Assembly (NCBI RefSeq): GCF_033439725.1
Contig: NW_026944388.1
Coordinates: 3,596,001 to 3,660,000 of the forward strand
Length of the DNA: 64,000 bases
DNA from: Neurospora tetraspora
Taxonomy: Eukaryota > Ascomycota > Sordariomycetes > Sordariales > Sordariaceae
Reading direction: 5' to 3'
The notes under the pieces: model-generated
Told to the model about the DNA's origin: nothing
The model's database searches: none
Seen by the model: the letters and a program-made list of their open reading frames with translations, nothing else
Part shown: piece by piece, positions 37,601 to 49,619 of the stretch
Position numbering within the stretch: the first letter of the stretch is position 1
How the letters are laid out: each line of letters begins with the position of its first letter
Position numbers and translations under genes: made by a program

Positions 37601-38081
37601 GCCATACCAGATTTTGGGGTAGCTGACAATCTGGATAGCCAGTTGAACGGCAACATCGGTGATAATGAAACCTAGGAGTACCTTGACAAAGAATGTTAGA
37701 CATATGCCGCACTTTTTGTCTTGCTCGACAGTTGTAACGTACCTGCTTCAACCAGAAATGCCAGTCCTTGGCCACTGGTGTAGGCGTCTTCCTCTTTGCT
37801 AGCCACCATACCGCAGCGGATCCTGCAACCAGACCAAAGGCCGCAACCGACGCCACCCACACGTCGATAAAGCACGGCGTGAAATCATATCGAAAGGGAC
37901 TCATCGGTCCCCATCCCTCCTCGTTACCGCATAGCGGCTGTTTGAAATCCTTTGACGCCGCAAGATAACCGCTGCCCAGGTCGAGAACGGAAGGGCGATA
38001 ACCGGTAAACGAGCCGCTCTCGTAAAAAAGGACCCTCTGCGAGGCGAAGCCGTCGTCGTCGTCTATATATTCGAGCCCCAT
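31619..38081 (-). CDS. ycf1: Ycf1/MRP-type full-length ABC transporter (ABCC family)
   Basis: Eight exons join in frame to 1560 residues, close to yeast Ycf1 (1515): 38081-37743, 37681-35080, 35022-34936, 34726-34566, 34509-34406, 34173-33188, 33042-32974, 31953-31619. The N-terminal membrane domain (TMD0) typical of long MRPs is present. NBD1 has Walker [10 protein letters not shown] (about residue 680), signature LSGGQ and Walker B IYLLDD; its H-loop position is Asn, as in Ycf1. NBD2 has [10 protein letters not shown] (about 1350), LSQGQ, ILVLDE and the histidine in VAHR. The linker holds RRTGS and RRAS, possible kinase sites like those of the Ycf1 regulatory region. Family role: ATP-driven pumping of glutathione conjugates and metals into the vacuole. 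The last intron is unusually long (1020 nt). Confidence 0.95.
31954..32973 (-). other. Long (1020-nt) intron of the ABC transporter
   Basis: Donor GTAAGC at 32973, branch ACTAAC and acceptor TTCCAG ending at 31954. It splits the codon of the second glycine in [11 protein letters not shown], so the flanking coding sequence is certain. Other introns in this gene are 41-232 nt. No transposon ends or known RNA were found inside. Confidence 0.85.
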
Positions 38082-39769
38082 TGGCGCAACTATACCCTCG
38101 TGGGAATGTCCAAACGCGTCATAGCACGGGGGAAAGGTTGTAGATTTTGCAGGCTCTTTGCGCTCGAGAAGATGCGACGGAAGTTGAAAGTTATGCGACG
38201 GGATGTGTAAGTCGCGATTCGGTTCTCGTCGGTGTCACACGCTGAAAGACCTTTCAAGTTGTCCAAAACGGAATCACAGTCGTTGTCGATGTATAATACG
38301 AAGAGGTAGTTGTAGTTGTAGTTCTGCCGGCCGTGTGTCGTCTCCAAGTGCGGCGACTTGATCGGTAATCAAGAGAGGAACCCTTGAAAAAAAAAGATAA
38401 GATGAAAAGAAGAAGCAGGGCTGTCGTCTGTCGGATCGAAGGCAACAGCAATCCGTCTAATCCCTGACGAGTAGGCCGAACAGAGAGACGACAGAGAGAT
38501 GCAGAGACTCGGAGTCGGAAAGAGAGAGAAGAGAGAGCCTTGCACTTTCTGTTCGTGACTTCAGTTTTCGCTTTCCTTTGGCTGCTTGCCTGCCCGCTCT
38601 TTCCTCGCTGGATGCAGCTTTCTTTGGCGCATGTCACAGCAGGCCGGGTCGGCAAAGGAATTGGCCCCGACTTTCCAATGCCCTCTCATAGCGCGGTACT
38701 CTGCTCGCTGACAAATCCGCAGCATCCGTAGCGGAAGGCAGGTCGCCGGTCTCATGTCCTTTTCTAACAGCCGTCGTTGCCATCCCTGCCGATCCCCACC
38801 CGAAAGTCGGAGCTGTGCCCCACCAATGACCTCTTTGCCGCTTGCCGTCCACTTATAGGCTTCCACAGCGTTCCCACGTTGCAAAGTCGGGGCACGAAGT
38901 ACAATTCGTGATTCTCGTCGGATGCACCGTTGAAATGTTTGATGTGGATGGAATCGCGATACCGGCGGTGAAGACGATCCAAACTCGACACGTAGGTTTG
39001 CCTAGGATATCTAGAAGACGTGTTCATGGAGTTCGAGGCCGGAAACAGACATGAAGTCAACCTCAACTTATCGGGACGTCCCGCTCACGGACATCGTCCG
39101 CTAAGGTGCGTTGGCAAGTTGTCACGATACTGATGGATGGTCCAGACTCTGTTTCACGAATTGACATGACAGCGGTGAGACTGTGTTATGGCAGATAACG
39201 TGAAGCATCCGATATGCTCAGATGACTGGGTGTCTAAAATCCATGTCCAACATGAACGTATATATTCTGTCCCTCAACCTTGATAAAAAGAGGTATCATC
39301 ACTTACATGAGAAATGGGGCACTCATTGGACAATTGCAACATCACCTCAGAAAGCCATCAGATCGTGAACTGTGATCCGGAACTGACACCCACGATGGAT
39401 TCCGTCTCACTGCCCCGCAAATAGGGCTCGGGTGTAACAACAACTGAAGGGCAGCACAGCAGAGCAATGACGTTGCAGCTGAGGTAAACTGCTGAAGCAC
39501 CGAACGGCCCTTGTTGTCATCGTCTTCAACAAAATGGAAGCGAGACGGAATTCGTAAATCATAACCTCTTCTACATCGGCTCGCCTACCCTCCACTTCAC
39601 CTGACCCAGCTGCTTCCCCGCCCCGCCCCGCCATCCCGCCTTTCCTGCCTACATTACATACACAATACAATACATTGCGTACATACATTACCTAAACAGA
39701 GAGCTACCGTGACAGCTTCTTGGTACCTAAAATTGACTCCATCCATCTTTTTGTTCGTTCCATGCAGTA
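38082..39769. other. Divergent promoter region, no gene seen
   Basis: Lies between the transporter (minus) and the UPF0047 gene (plus) and must serve both. GA-rich runs at about 38480-38540 probably belong to the transporter leader. Confidence 0.6.
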
Positions 39770-40751
39770 ATGCCTCCACGAACCGCCCCCCAAATCTCCC
39801 AAAACACCACCATCCTACTTTTCCTCATCCTCCTCGTCGCCTTTTTTCCCGGCAGCTTTCATTACCTGTGGACGCTCCCGCTCAAACTCTTGGTTTTCCC
39901 TTTTACTCTCTTGTCCTCCCTAATATCGTCCTCGTCAGGGTCGACATCACCACCGACGACGTCATCGCCAAATACTGGGGGGCAGCTACCATATTGCCAG
40001 CAGCAACCATCACACGCGCAGCAATCAACAATCATGTCCTGGTCGCAAAAGACTTTCTCACTGCCCGCTCAGTCCCGCGGGGCTTACCTGATTACGGACA
40101 TCGTGATGAACGAGGTGCCGGAGATTAAGCAGTATAAAGTGGGCTTGCTGAATTTGTTCATTCAGCATACGAGCTGTGCTTTGAGTCTGAATGAGAATTG
40201 GGATCCGGTGCGTTGATGACCCTTTTTTTTTTTTTTTTTTTTTTTTTTTCGATGACGCGTACCTTAATCATGTGCATGTTCTTATCCAGATTATCTGAAA
40301 CTTGGATTCTATATCACCTTGGGAAGGACGAAGCAAGTATGTACGGTTCCGTTCTAACTTTTCTGTGTGTATCATTCGTTTTAGGATGTGAGACTGGACA
40401 TGAGCGATACCCTCGATCGCATCGTGCCCGAGGCGACGGACAAGAACCCGGACTTGTACCGTCACGCCGACGAGGGCCCGGATGATTTCCCTGCTCACGT
40501 CAAGTCTTCGCTGATTGGCACTAGCGTTACGATTCCCATCAAGAACGGGAAGCTGGTATGTCTCCCCTATCTAATTTCCATACATGACCGGATATCTTCT
40601 GTCTGAAGAAACCTTTTGTCCCAGTCAACAAGTCTAACACAGTTAATCCCAGGCCACCGGCACATGGCAAGGCATCTGGTATCTCGAGTTCCGCGCTCAC
40701 AAGCACAGGCGCAACATAGTAGCCACCATCCAGGGAGAAAAGGAAAAGTAG
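39770..40751 (+). CDS. UPF0047/YjbQ-family protein with N-terminal membrane segment
   Basis: Three exons: 39770-40207, 40385-40555 and 40653-40751 (235 residues). The domain from Met89 ([10 protein letters not shown]) to the end is the UPF0047 fold, with [13 protein letters not shown] and the late [20 protein letters not shown] typical of the family. Some bacterial members have thiamine-phosphate-synthase activity in complementation assays; the fungal role is not settled. The first 88 residues are an unusual leader with one or two hydrophobic stretches ([23 protein letters not shown]) and a Ser/Thr/Pro linker. That suggests membrane anchoring or organelle targeting. Translation from Met89 would give the usual soluble form. 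The TAG stop is followed at once by TAA. Confidence 0.88.
40223..40249. repeat. Poly(T) tract, 27 nt, inside intron 1
   Basis: A run of 27 T in the first intron of the UPF0047 gene, near the 5' splice site. Its length may be uncertain in the assembly. Confidence 0.95.
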
Positions 40752-41169
40752 TAAGGATGTGTTAAAAAAATGATTATTTCTCTTCTTTAGACCTAGTCTC
40801 AATACCAAGGAGCAAGAGCTCTGTTTTGTCTGTCATGCTTTATCCCAACCCAGTCAATCACTGTCTTGCCTAACCTCCTCACTTCGCCATCTCTAGTCAT
40901 CTTTGACCTTTCCTCCTTCCTGCTGCATATAATCTGAACAATGGAGGAACGGAAACGCTCCCGTTTGTGCAGACATCGCTGCTCCTCCTGTAGTCTAAAC
41001 ACTCGTATCCTTAATCTTCATGCTCCTCGTACGGACGCGAACCAAGTGACTTGTACGTTGAGCGATGCCGTGACAGTCAAGGTTCCTCGTCTCTTTCCGT
41101 CTTGATCTTCGTGATTTGCCTCGCCTCATGTATGCGTTTCAGAGAGAACAGCAGACTGCCTTTCTTCTG
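40752..41169. other. Convergent 3' region
   Basis: Holds the 3' untranslated ends of two genes that face each other. Nothing else is seen. Confidence 0.7.
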
Positions 41170-42071
<902 letters not shown>

Positions 42072-43853
42072 CTCGTCGTTCGTCGCGTTCTCTATTGCGA
42101 CGCGAATTGGGTCTTGATGGAAAAGGGTGGTGGTTGGCTTGGAAGAAGAAACCGAATGGTAGAGGATCCTGGAAGACCACCTAGAAACGCAGTCTGGGGT
42201 TCTGTTTCGTTACAGAGATGTGATGTAGACCTTTTCGGTGGATGTGATTTGCTTTGGCGTCGACGATGTGCTCGCGGTAATGGAACGGTCGAATGAGAGG
42301 GGGGCAGCACAGAAAGAAAGCGGTAACTCGGTGTTGTTGGGTGTTTTGGTACGGTAATGTGCAGTTCGGTCGTGAGTTTCCCTGGGGTTTTGGGGGACGC
42401 AGCAGTTGGCGCGACTGACAATCCAGACTCGAGCCCGATCAGGAAGGCGGTCAAGTCCTAAGCTCTGAAAAATTGTGGGTCATAATTTTGTGGTGGAGCT
42501 GGCCAGGCACCCTCCTGGGCACTTGAGCCGCATTCAACTCCTTCAACGTCAACACATCTTGCCCAAACAACATGCTCAAGGATTGTCTTTACACAGAGTA
42601 TGGCAATGTGCAAAGCCAATCCTTTTGAAATCATCCACTCGAAGAAGCTGGTAGCGTCATCTTGAGAAGTGTTTACACCGAGTGCCATGTTCTCCCAACG
42701 GACGTAACCAACACGCTCGAGATGTCCCAACCCGAACTAGACACTGGGGTTCACATTCATAACACCACTGGTTAAGTGAAGAATGACCTATATATCTTCA
42801 AGTGAATACTGATTGCTCCCGTAATCACGACAAATCTGCCCTGGGAAATGTTCACATACGACCAAATAATAGTTGTTGTGTTCCAACACTAACACTAACA
42901 AGCTCCTGGCCGAACTCTCATTCGATCGCATGGAGAATAGTCTGAGATATGCTTACTCCCATAGCTGCTATACCAAATCCTTGATGATATCGACACCATT
43001 ATTTGACAGTTGCCAGGTTACAGCAGCGTTCAAGTCTTGGGGTTCCTGGCTGTTGCCGTTCGCTCAGGGCTTGGTAAGAAGCTCTCAAGATGGAGGTACC
43101 CAGCAGTGTCCTCGCATGTTTGACCATGGCTCGTTATCTGTTCCTTCCAAGAGTAAGGCGATAATACGGTCGATTGGCTAACGTCTTTTGTTTCGTCTCA
43201 TCTTTTACCCGACTCGAATGATCTTGGCTGATAAGAAGTCCTTAGCAGGTAAGAACCTCTTTGGCTTGTTTGCTTCGTTGCCTAGGTGATAACGCGTGCT
43301 TGTCACGATCCTCGCAGGCTCGCTCCTTCCATGTTCGATCGTGGTATTCCTCCTCTTTTCCTCCCCCGCTTCTCTCCCCAACTCCCTCCTTCAACGCAAT
43401 TTCTGTTTCTCCCTCTCATCCTCTTTTCCCCAGCCGTCGTGAACGGATTCACGGCTGCTGTTTGAAGATTGTTCTCAATCTACGTGTACCCTCCTCGCAA
43501 GAGGGGCTGATCAGTTTCACGAACACTCATATTTTCTTTGTGCCCTAATTCTGCTCTGAAACCAAACTCACTTTACCCTCACTTCTTGTACTCCTCCCTT
43601 CTCGTCGCGTTTCTGTGCCTCTCGCCATAGTCACGTCTTCTCAGACCAAATTCGCTTGAAGAACTGGGCTCTGTCAACCCAGTACCTTTGAATCACATAA
43701 GTTGCCATTGTGTCAGGTTGGGGTCCTCTGACCCTCGTCTCAGGATACTGTGAGTTCCCCTTGAAGATTGACAGCACAGCAGTAACTGACCGACTCTCCA
43801 TCTCAAACCAGGCTCAGCTGCTACAAGCTCCTTGCGGATGAATCACAGCAATC
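42072..43853. other. Divergent promoter region, no confident gene
   Basis: Holds the leaders of CFIm25 (minus) and of the GTPase gene (plus). A fairly protein-like minus frame at 42458-42730 lacks an ATG at its start. The part 43320-43680 is strongly pyrimidine-rich, as in many fungal promoters. Confidence 0.6.
43750..43811 (+). other. Probable 5'-leader intron of the GTPase gene
   Basis: GTGAGT donor, AACTGAC branch and CCAG acceptor, 62 nt, ending 42 nt before the ATG. Confidence 0.6.
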
Positions 43854-46800
43854 ATGGCTGAAGCGAATGCCGCAGAGGACAGCCTGAAGCTGATCCATCT
43901 CCAGCGTCTCAAGGCGGAAACCTCACCAGCAAAGCTAGAAGCGGGTTTGGAGTCGGGAATCCAGCTCTTGGATGCAATCAAAGCTGCTTTTTCAGACGCC
44001 AGCAGCGTTCCCGAAATTGCCAAATGGATCAAATCCGTCGATGACCTTAAGGGACAGACTCACAAACAGAGGACAGTTGTCGGCGTGGTTGGCAGCACCG
44101 GTGCAGGCAAAAGCTCCGTGATCAACGCCGTCTTGGACCAAGAGGACTTGGTTCCCACGAGCAACATGCGGGCGTGTACCGCTGTAATCACCGAGATTGC
44201 CTATAACGAGTCAAATAACGAGCAAGAGGCCTACCGAGGCGAAGTCCACTTCATCACCAAAGAGCAGTGGATCAGAGAGCTTCAAGTCCTCTACGACGAC
44301 CTGAACGGACTCGGCGGCAACAACAACGCAAGCAGCGATGACAATGCAGCAGAGGAGCAGCAGTTTGGCGGCGAGTCCGACGCTGCTTTTGCGCTCGACA
44401 AGATCCGCTGTGTTTACCCTGAGATGCCCAGAGAAGACATCAGAAGGCTCAGGTTCACTCCTCAAGGGTTGGCTCAGGACCCATCGGTGGCTGGTATTCT
44501 CGGAACTGTAAAGGAGATCACAGCCCCCACATGCAAGGTCTTCATGGACCAGCTGAAGAAGTACATCGATTCAAAGGAGAAGACACGCGGCAAGAAGAAG
44601 GAAGCTCCTCAGATGGAGTTTTGGCCACTGATCAAGGTCGTCCGTATCTTCGTCAAGTCCAGGATTTTGGAGCCTGGTTTGGTCTTGGTTGATCTGGTGA
44701 ATTACTTTATACGTTTGGTCTTCGAGCATTTGCGCTAACAGAAATGCAGCCCGGTATCCAAGACTCAAACGCCGCGCACTCGGCTATTGCGTCCAAGTAC
44801 ATCGAGGAGTGCACTGGCTTGTAGGTGATTACACCGATCACACGAGCGGTAGACAACAAAGCGGCACAGAAGCTTCTCGGGACGTCCTTCAAACGACGAA
44901 TGCAATTCGACGGTACATACTCGGCGATGACTGTCATTTATTCAAAAGCCGATAACATCTCCGTAACTGAAGCGTTGAGAGGTATACCCGAGGAACACAA
45001 AGCTCGCTCGGACTTCGCCATAGTTCAGCTGCTCGAAAATAACAGAGTCCAGCTGGAGGAGGAGCTCTTGCCTCTTGAGCAGCGTCTCAAAGAGCTCAAG
45101 ACGTTGGCGGACTTTCATGACAACAGCATCGAGATTCTGGAAGCTGCACTGGAAAGCGCTGATGGTGATGAAGTGGAGGTGACTACACAATCGCCCGCCA
45201 CATCAAAGAGGAAGCCGAGAGCTGCTGCTCTTAAGGCAAGAAAGCGCCTCAGAAAGGAAAATGAGTCGAGCGCTTCAGAAACCGAAGATGATGATTCGGA
45301 AGACGAACTCAACGGCAGCGCAGATGAGGAGGAAGAGCCTGAGAAGGCGGAACCCATCTCAAAGGAAGAGGCAGAGAAACGTCTCAAGGAGCTGAAGGCC
45401 GAGAAAAAAGCCTTCAAAGAAGAACGGCGGGATCTTGAGAAAAAGGCCAGAGTTCTGAGGAAGAGCGCCAAGGAAACACGGCGGGAGTTGAAGAGAATGA
45501 AGGACTCTATGAAGAGTGCTTGCATTCAGTACCGGAACGAGCACTCGCGGCCGGTTATCCAGCACCAATTTGCTGAAGGCGTTCGCGAGTAAGTCAAGCA
45601 TACCGAACTTGAGATATCTGAGTGAGTGGCTAACCGAAATGGCAGGCTTGATCAAGAAAATGCAGCACTTGAGGACGAGGAGGGGTATGATCCCACTCAC
45701 GAGGTAAGGGATTACAGAGAGCTGGCTGCGCGTTTGCCGGTGTTCTGCGTCTCTAGCCGGGCCTACCAAAAGATGTCTGGCAAGCTCGACAAGGACGAGC
45801 CGACGACTGGATTCCTCACTCTCGAGGAGACCGAGATCCCGGCGCTTCAACGTCATGCTCTGGACATTGTCTCAGAGACACGCTCAGCTGGCTGCCGGAA
45901 GTTCCTGACGGCCTTTTCCAGCTTCATCACGTCTCTTGAGGTTCAGATTGTCATTGCGGAAAAGCCACTCAAGTTGGCCGACAACTTGAGGGAGGAAGAG
46001 CTCGGTTTCCTGAAGGGAACCTTGGACAAGCTTCGTAAGAGCTTCTACCTCAAGCTGGACGAGGCGTTCACGGATTTCAAGAAAACGCTGGAATCCAGGA
46101 TCATCAAGGCCCTCAAGTCTGCAGTGCGCCGTGCAGCGAACAGTGCGACGGATATTGTTGAGGGCTGGGGAAAGCGAAAGGACGAAGGTGGTATTCCGTA
46201 TGGAACATACCGCGCAACCTGCTCAAGGCGTGGTGTCTTCAAGGGTTCTGTTGGACCGAGAGACTTCAATTCTGAGCTTCTCGAACCTTTTAAACAAAAG
46301 ATCGCTCCCACGTGGGAGCAGGTCTTCACTCGGACTCTCCCCCAAGGAATCGATGCCTTGGGGCAGGACCTGTCCAGCCTCCTGGAGGACTTCCAAGGCC
46401 AGATGCATGAGCGTCCGCAGTTGAGAGATTCATCATCGTATGAGCTCGTGCGCGAGCAGGTCAAGACGATGGGGGCTATTCTGCGCGAGACTGCCCCTTT
46501 TAAATGTCAGTGCCGGGCTGGTCAAAAAGAGGCAAATCGCTTATTTAAACCGGCAATCGAGGAAGCAATGAAAGTCGCATACGAGAAGTGCGTCGCAGAA
46601 AGAGGTACGTACAAAAGTCGGAGCCGGTCCGGGGCCTTGTCAATAACTAACATATTTGGATCTAGGACTTGGCTCCTACAAGCGTATGAAGGACAATATG
46701 CGCGAGCACATCGATCTTGTTCGTAAGGCGATGTTCAATGCCGGCACTGAGGCTGTTAACAAGCGCCTCAACGACATGCTCGACGTGCTCCGCTCGGCTT

Positions 46801-47111
46801 TCGAAGAGCATGTCGATCACGTCGTCGCTCAAGTCTCCGATGACTACAAATCCATTGTTCTGGATAGAAACATCTTCAAAGCTCTTGCATCTGCTCGCGA
46901 GGTCGTCAAAGAACTGCTTCACAACGCCGACAACCGTTTCAAGGCCGTTCTCGAGCCTCTCGCCGAAGCTACCCCCCCTAAGCCCGAGGACGTGGTCATG
47001 GGAGGTATGGATAACCGTCCGCCTCTCGCTTTTGCTCACGCTCCAGTCACACCCAAACCTCCGAGAACGCTTCCCTTCAGGAGGGCTCGTCTATGCCACC
47101 GACGCCGGTAA
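43854..47111 (+). CDS. SLIP-GC-like large nuclear GTPase with an in-frame TAG
   Basis: Four exons: 43854-44696, 44750-45588, 45646-46604 and 46666-47111 (1028 sense and stop-spanning codons). The P-loop GSTGAGKSS is at about residues 80-88, the G3 motif DLPGIQD spans intron 1, and the G4-like YSKAD follows. A Lys/Glu-rich coiled-coil region and a helical stalk come later. This is the dynamin-related SLIP-GC type. Codon 306 (44822-44824) is TAG where relatives as I remember them have Trp (WIVTPI-type context). The frame is otherwise open on both sides. Skipping from the donor at 44697 to 44825 would keep frame but delete G3, and that acceptor lacks a branch site. Options: UAG-to-UGG mRNA editing, readthrough or a recent null allele. 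The C-terminal end is uncertain; another frame stays open to 47284. Confidence 0.82.
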
Positions 47112-49619
47112 CGCCTGCGTCTCAGACATCGACTCCCGGTAGCCAGTTTGCCGGAGTACTCGCTGGCCTGTCGTTGTGGTCACCGGCGCCATCGGTTGCC
47201 CCTGGTACTCCGGCAACTCCTTCCATCAAGACTGAGAATGTCGACTTCAGTCTGAGACCGACATCTGTCTCTCGTCGTCCGTAAAGGACAGAGGAATACG
47301 TTATTGCCTACTAAATCTTGCTTATACGTTTTTGCTTACAAGTTCGTTGGAACGTTACCCAGAGAGCTGTTACGGCCTCAAGAATCTCAGAAATGAATGT
47401 CCGAATCATGAATGGAAAAAAGAAAAGAAAAGAAACGAAAAAAAAAGGACTCGCTTGCTAAGGATACGATTTTGCCATGATACGTCAACTTTTGACCAAG
47501 GAAGATACTTCTTGTCAATCAGACGGATGTTAGAGATATTACAAGGAGGATTACCGCATGCTGGTTGACGAATGACAAACTGATACGAAAGGAAACGTAC
47601 TATAAATGGCTAGGAACTTGATCAAACGTCATTGGGCTTGTCTCCTTGGTAGATAATTGCCCAGCGACATGATGTTGCTCATATAGTCTAGGTAGAAGAA
47701 ATTCAAAAAGCTAAGAGCTTGTTGCTCACCATTGGCGTCACAATGGCATTGAATACTTGACTGACCTCCTATGATCCAGCTCGAGATACAGCAACTGGTC
47801 GAAATATTTCACTAGCAGCACGATAAGGCGCTCGCTAGCCTTAACCGAGTGTCCGTTCCGACAAGGTAAAGTGAATGCGGCTCTCGGAATATGACAAAAG
47901 GGAACACATCCGACTTAAGGAAATACCCGAGTGGTCAATTGAACTTTGAGGATGGGTGGTTTAGCCTGCATCTCGATGAGGCATACCGGTCAAGGACGAT
48001 GCCGTATAGATTGTTCTGTGACGGAGTGTTGATAACATGTTGGTGGTGCTGTCTTAACAATTTTCCACCAAATATTACCTATCACCAGTACAACCCTCCC
48101 ACCTGACATCATCCCGCCAGATCAATTCCCAATACAACCTGACAAACATCATCATTTCAGTTAATCCTGTCTCAGATCTTGCGTGAAGGATGTTTGGATC
48201 TGATCTTTGAACTTCATTATTTGCTCATCCCCTAATCTTTGGGGTTTTATCCCGTCCGACCGTGATTATGTTCATGATACCGATACCGATATTGTTGATA
48301 TCTGCCTGTTAAGAGCACTATAGCGGTACGTACATACCTGTAAGTCGGATACCTCTGCATGCGTCACCGTGGCACATTTAACTGTCACTGCTTGGTGCTT
48401 GACGGGAATGTGTGGCAGAACCGGTCACCACACCCATTGCTACCATGATCCGCATCCAGGGCTGGTCTCAGCAGGTCTCAGATCGACGATGCCCTGGCCG
48501 AAGATACGTCTTATCCCGTCGGCTTGGTTGGGGCGGGTGGGCGGCTGTAGCTCCGGGTCCGTCTCACGCATTCCTTAATTGTTCGTTTTGTAACAGTTGT
48601 AAGTACCTTGGGCTGAATTGATTGTGAGAATGCCTTGTTCTGCCGCCCTTCATGTCATGTCTTTCCCTAGGTAAATCATTGGCACATTATGTCCTCGTGA
48701 TACAGGAAGAGATGGAAATGTGCCAATTTGCTATGCATGGAGGAAGGAGTTGGAGGTTGAATACATCCACCAAGACTTTATCGCACCTGCTAGTATAAAG
48801 ATCAGATATCTAGGTACCATCTGAACCGCTAATAAGCGGCGGCTACTGGGTACTTTCCCTGCTTTGCAGCACCCAAATGGTCAGGTACCGTCGCTGCTCC
48901 CGTTCCATGACTCTTCCTCACATTACTGTAATTCCTGGCTCACATCTGGGCATGGAAAGGCCCGAGTTCCGGGCATGACATCGCCAGGTCACCTCACTGC
49001 TATCAAAACTTCTCACCGCCTTCATCCGGCAGCCGGCATGCCTCCCATGTTCTGGAACAAAAGCTGGCAAAAGCCTGGAAGCTTCCCCAGTCCATCCCAA
49101 TTCGTCGTGGTGAAACTTGAATTGAGATCTCTGCACCTCCGTTCGGCTGCGGCGTTGAGCGGTGGTTACCTCATTACAGTCACCGGCCAGTGCACTTCCA
49201 CCTCCACGCTCCACGCTCCACGCTCCACGCTCCACCTCCACCACCAGTGTTTTCCACTTCCAGTTCTCTTTGTCCGCGGCGGCCACCTCACCTCCACCGT
49301 CTCCCACTGTCCCCCGACGACCAAGTTCCTCCTGCAACCAATTACTTCCCAAGAGGTAACCCGAAACTGCCTCTGCGACACTACACACTACGAATCCGTC
49401 AAACCGCAAGAATTACTGTCTCCAACCTCCAGGCAAAAAGGCACTCGCCCCCCAAACCTATACTACCAAAAACTCTATACCTCCGTACCAACCGCCCAAC
49501 CAGATCTTCCACATCCGGCCCTTCTTCTCTTTGATCACCTTCGCCTCCCTCGAACGGTTCGCCGCTATTCTTGGAAGCTGCAGCCAACGATTCCAGAACA
49601 ATCGCCCTCCGGACCATGA
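47112..49619. other. Intergenic region, no gene seen
   Basis: Holds the 3' end of the GTPase transcript and the promoter and leader of the next gene. A long plus frame (48864-49619) begins without ATG and reads like leader sequence. Confidence 0.6.
49204..49231. repeat. Tandem repeat, 7-bp unit, 4 copies
   Basis: Unit CCACGCT repeated four times in the leader region of the next gene. Confidence 0.85.

Noticed and set aside
42458-42730. Protein-like minus-strand frame of 90 codons
   Set aside because: No ATG at its start, no domain, and it lies in a promoter region.
48864-49619. 251-codon plus-strand frame upstream of the 49620 gene
   Set aside because: Begins with TTG, is low in complexity with a 7-bp tandem repeat, and overlaps the probable leader.
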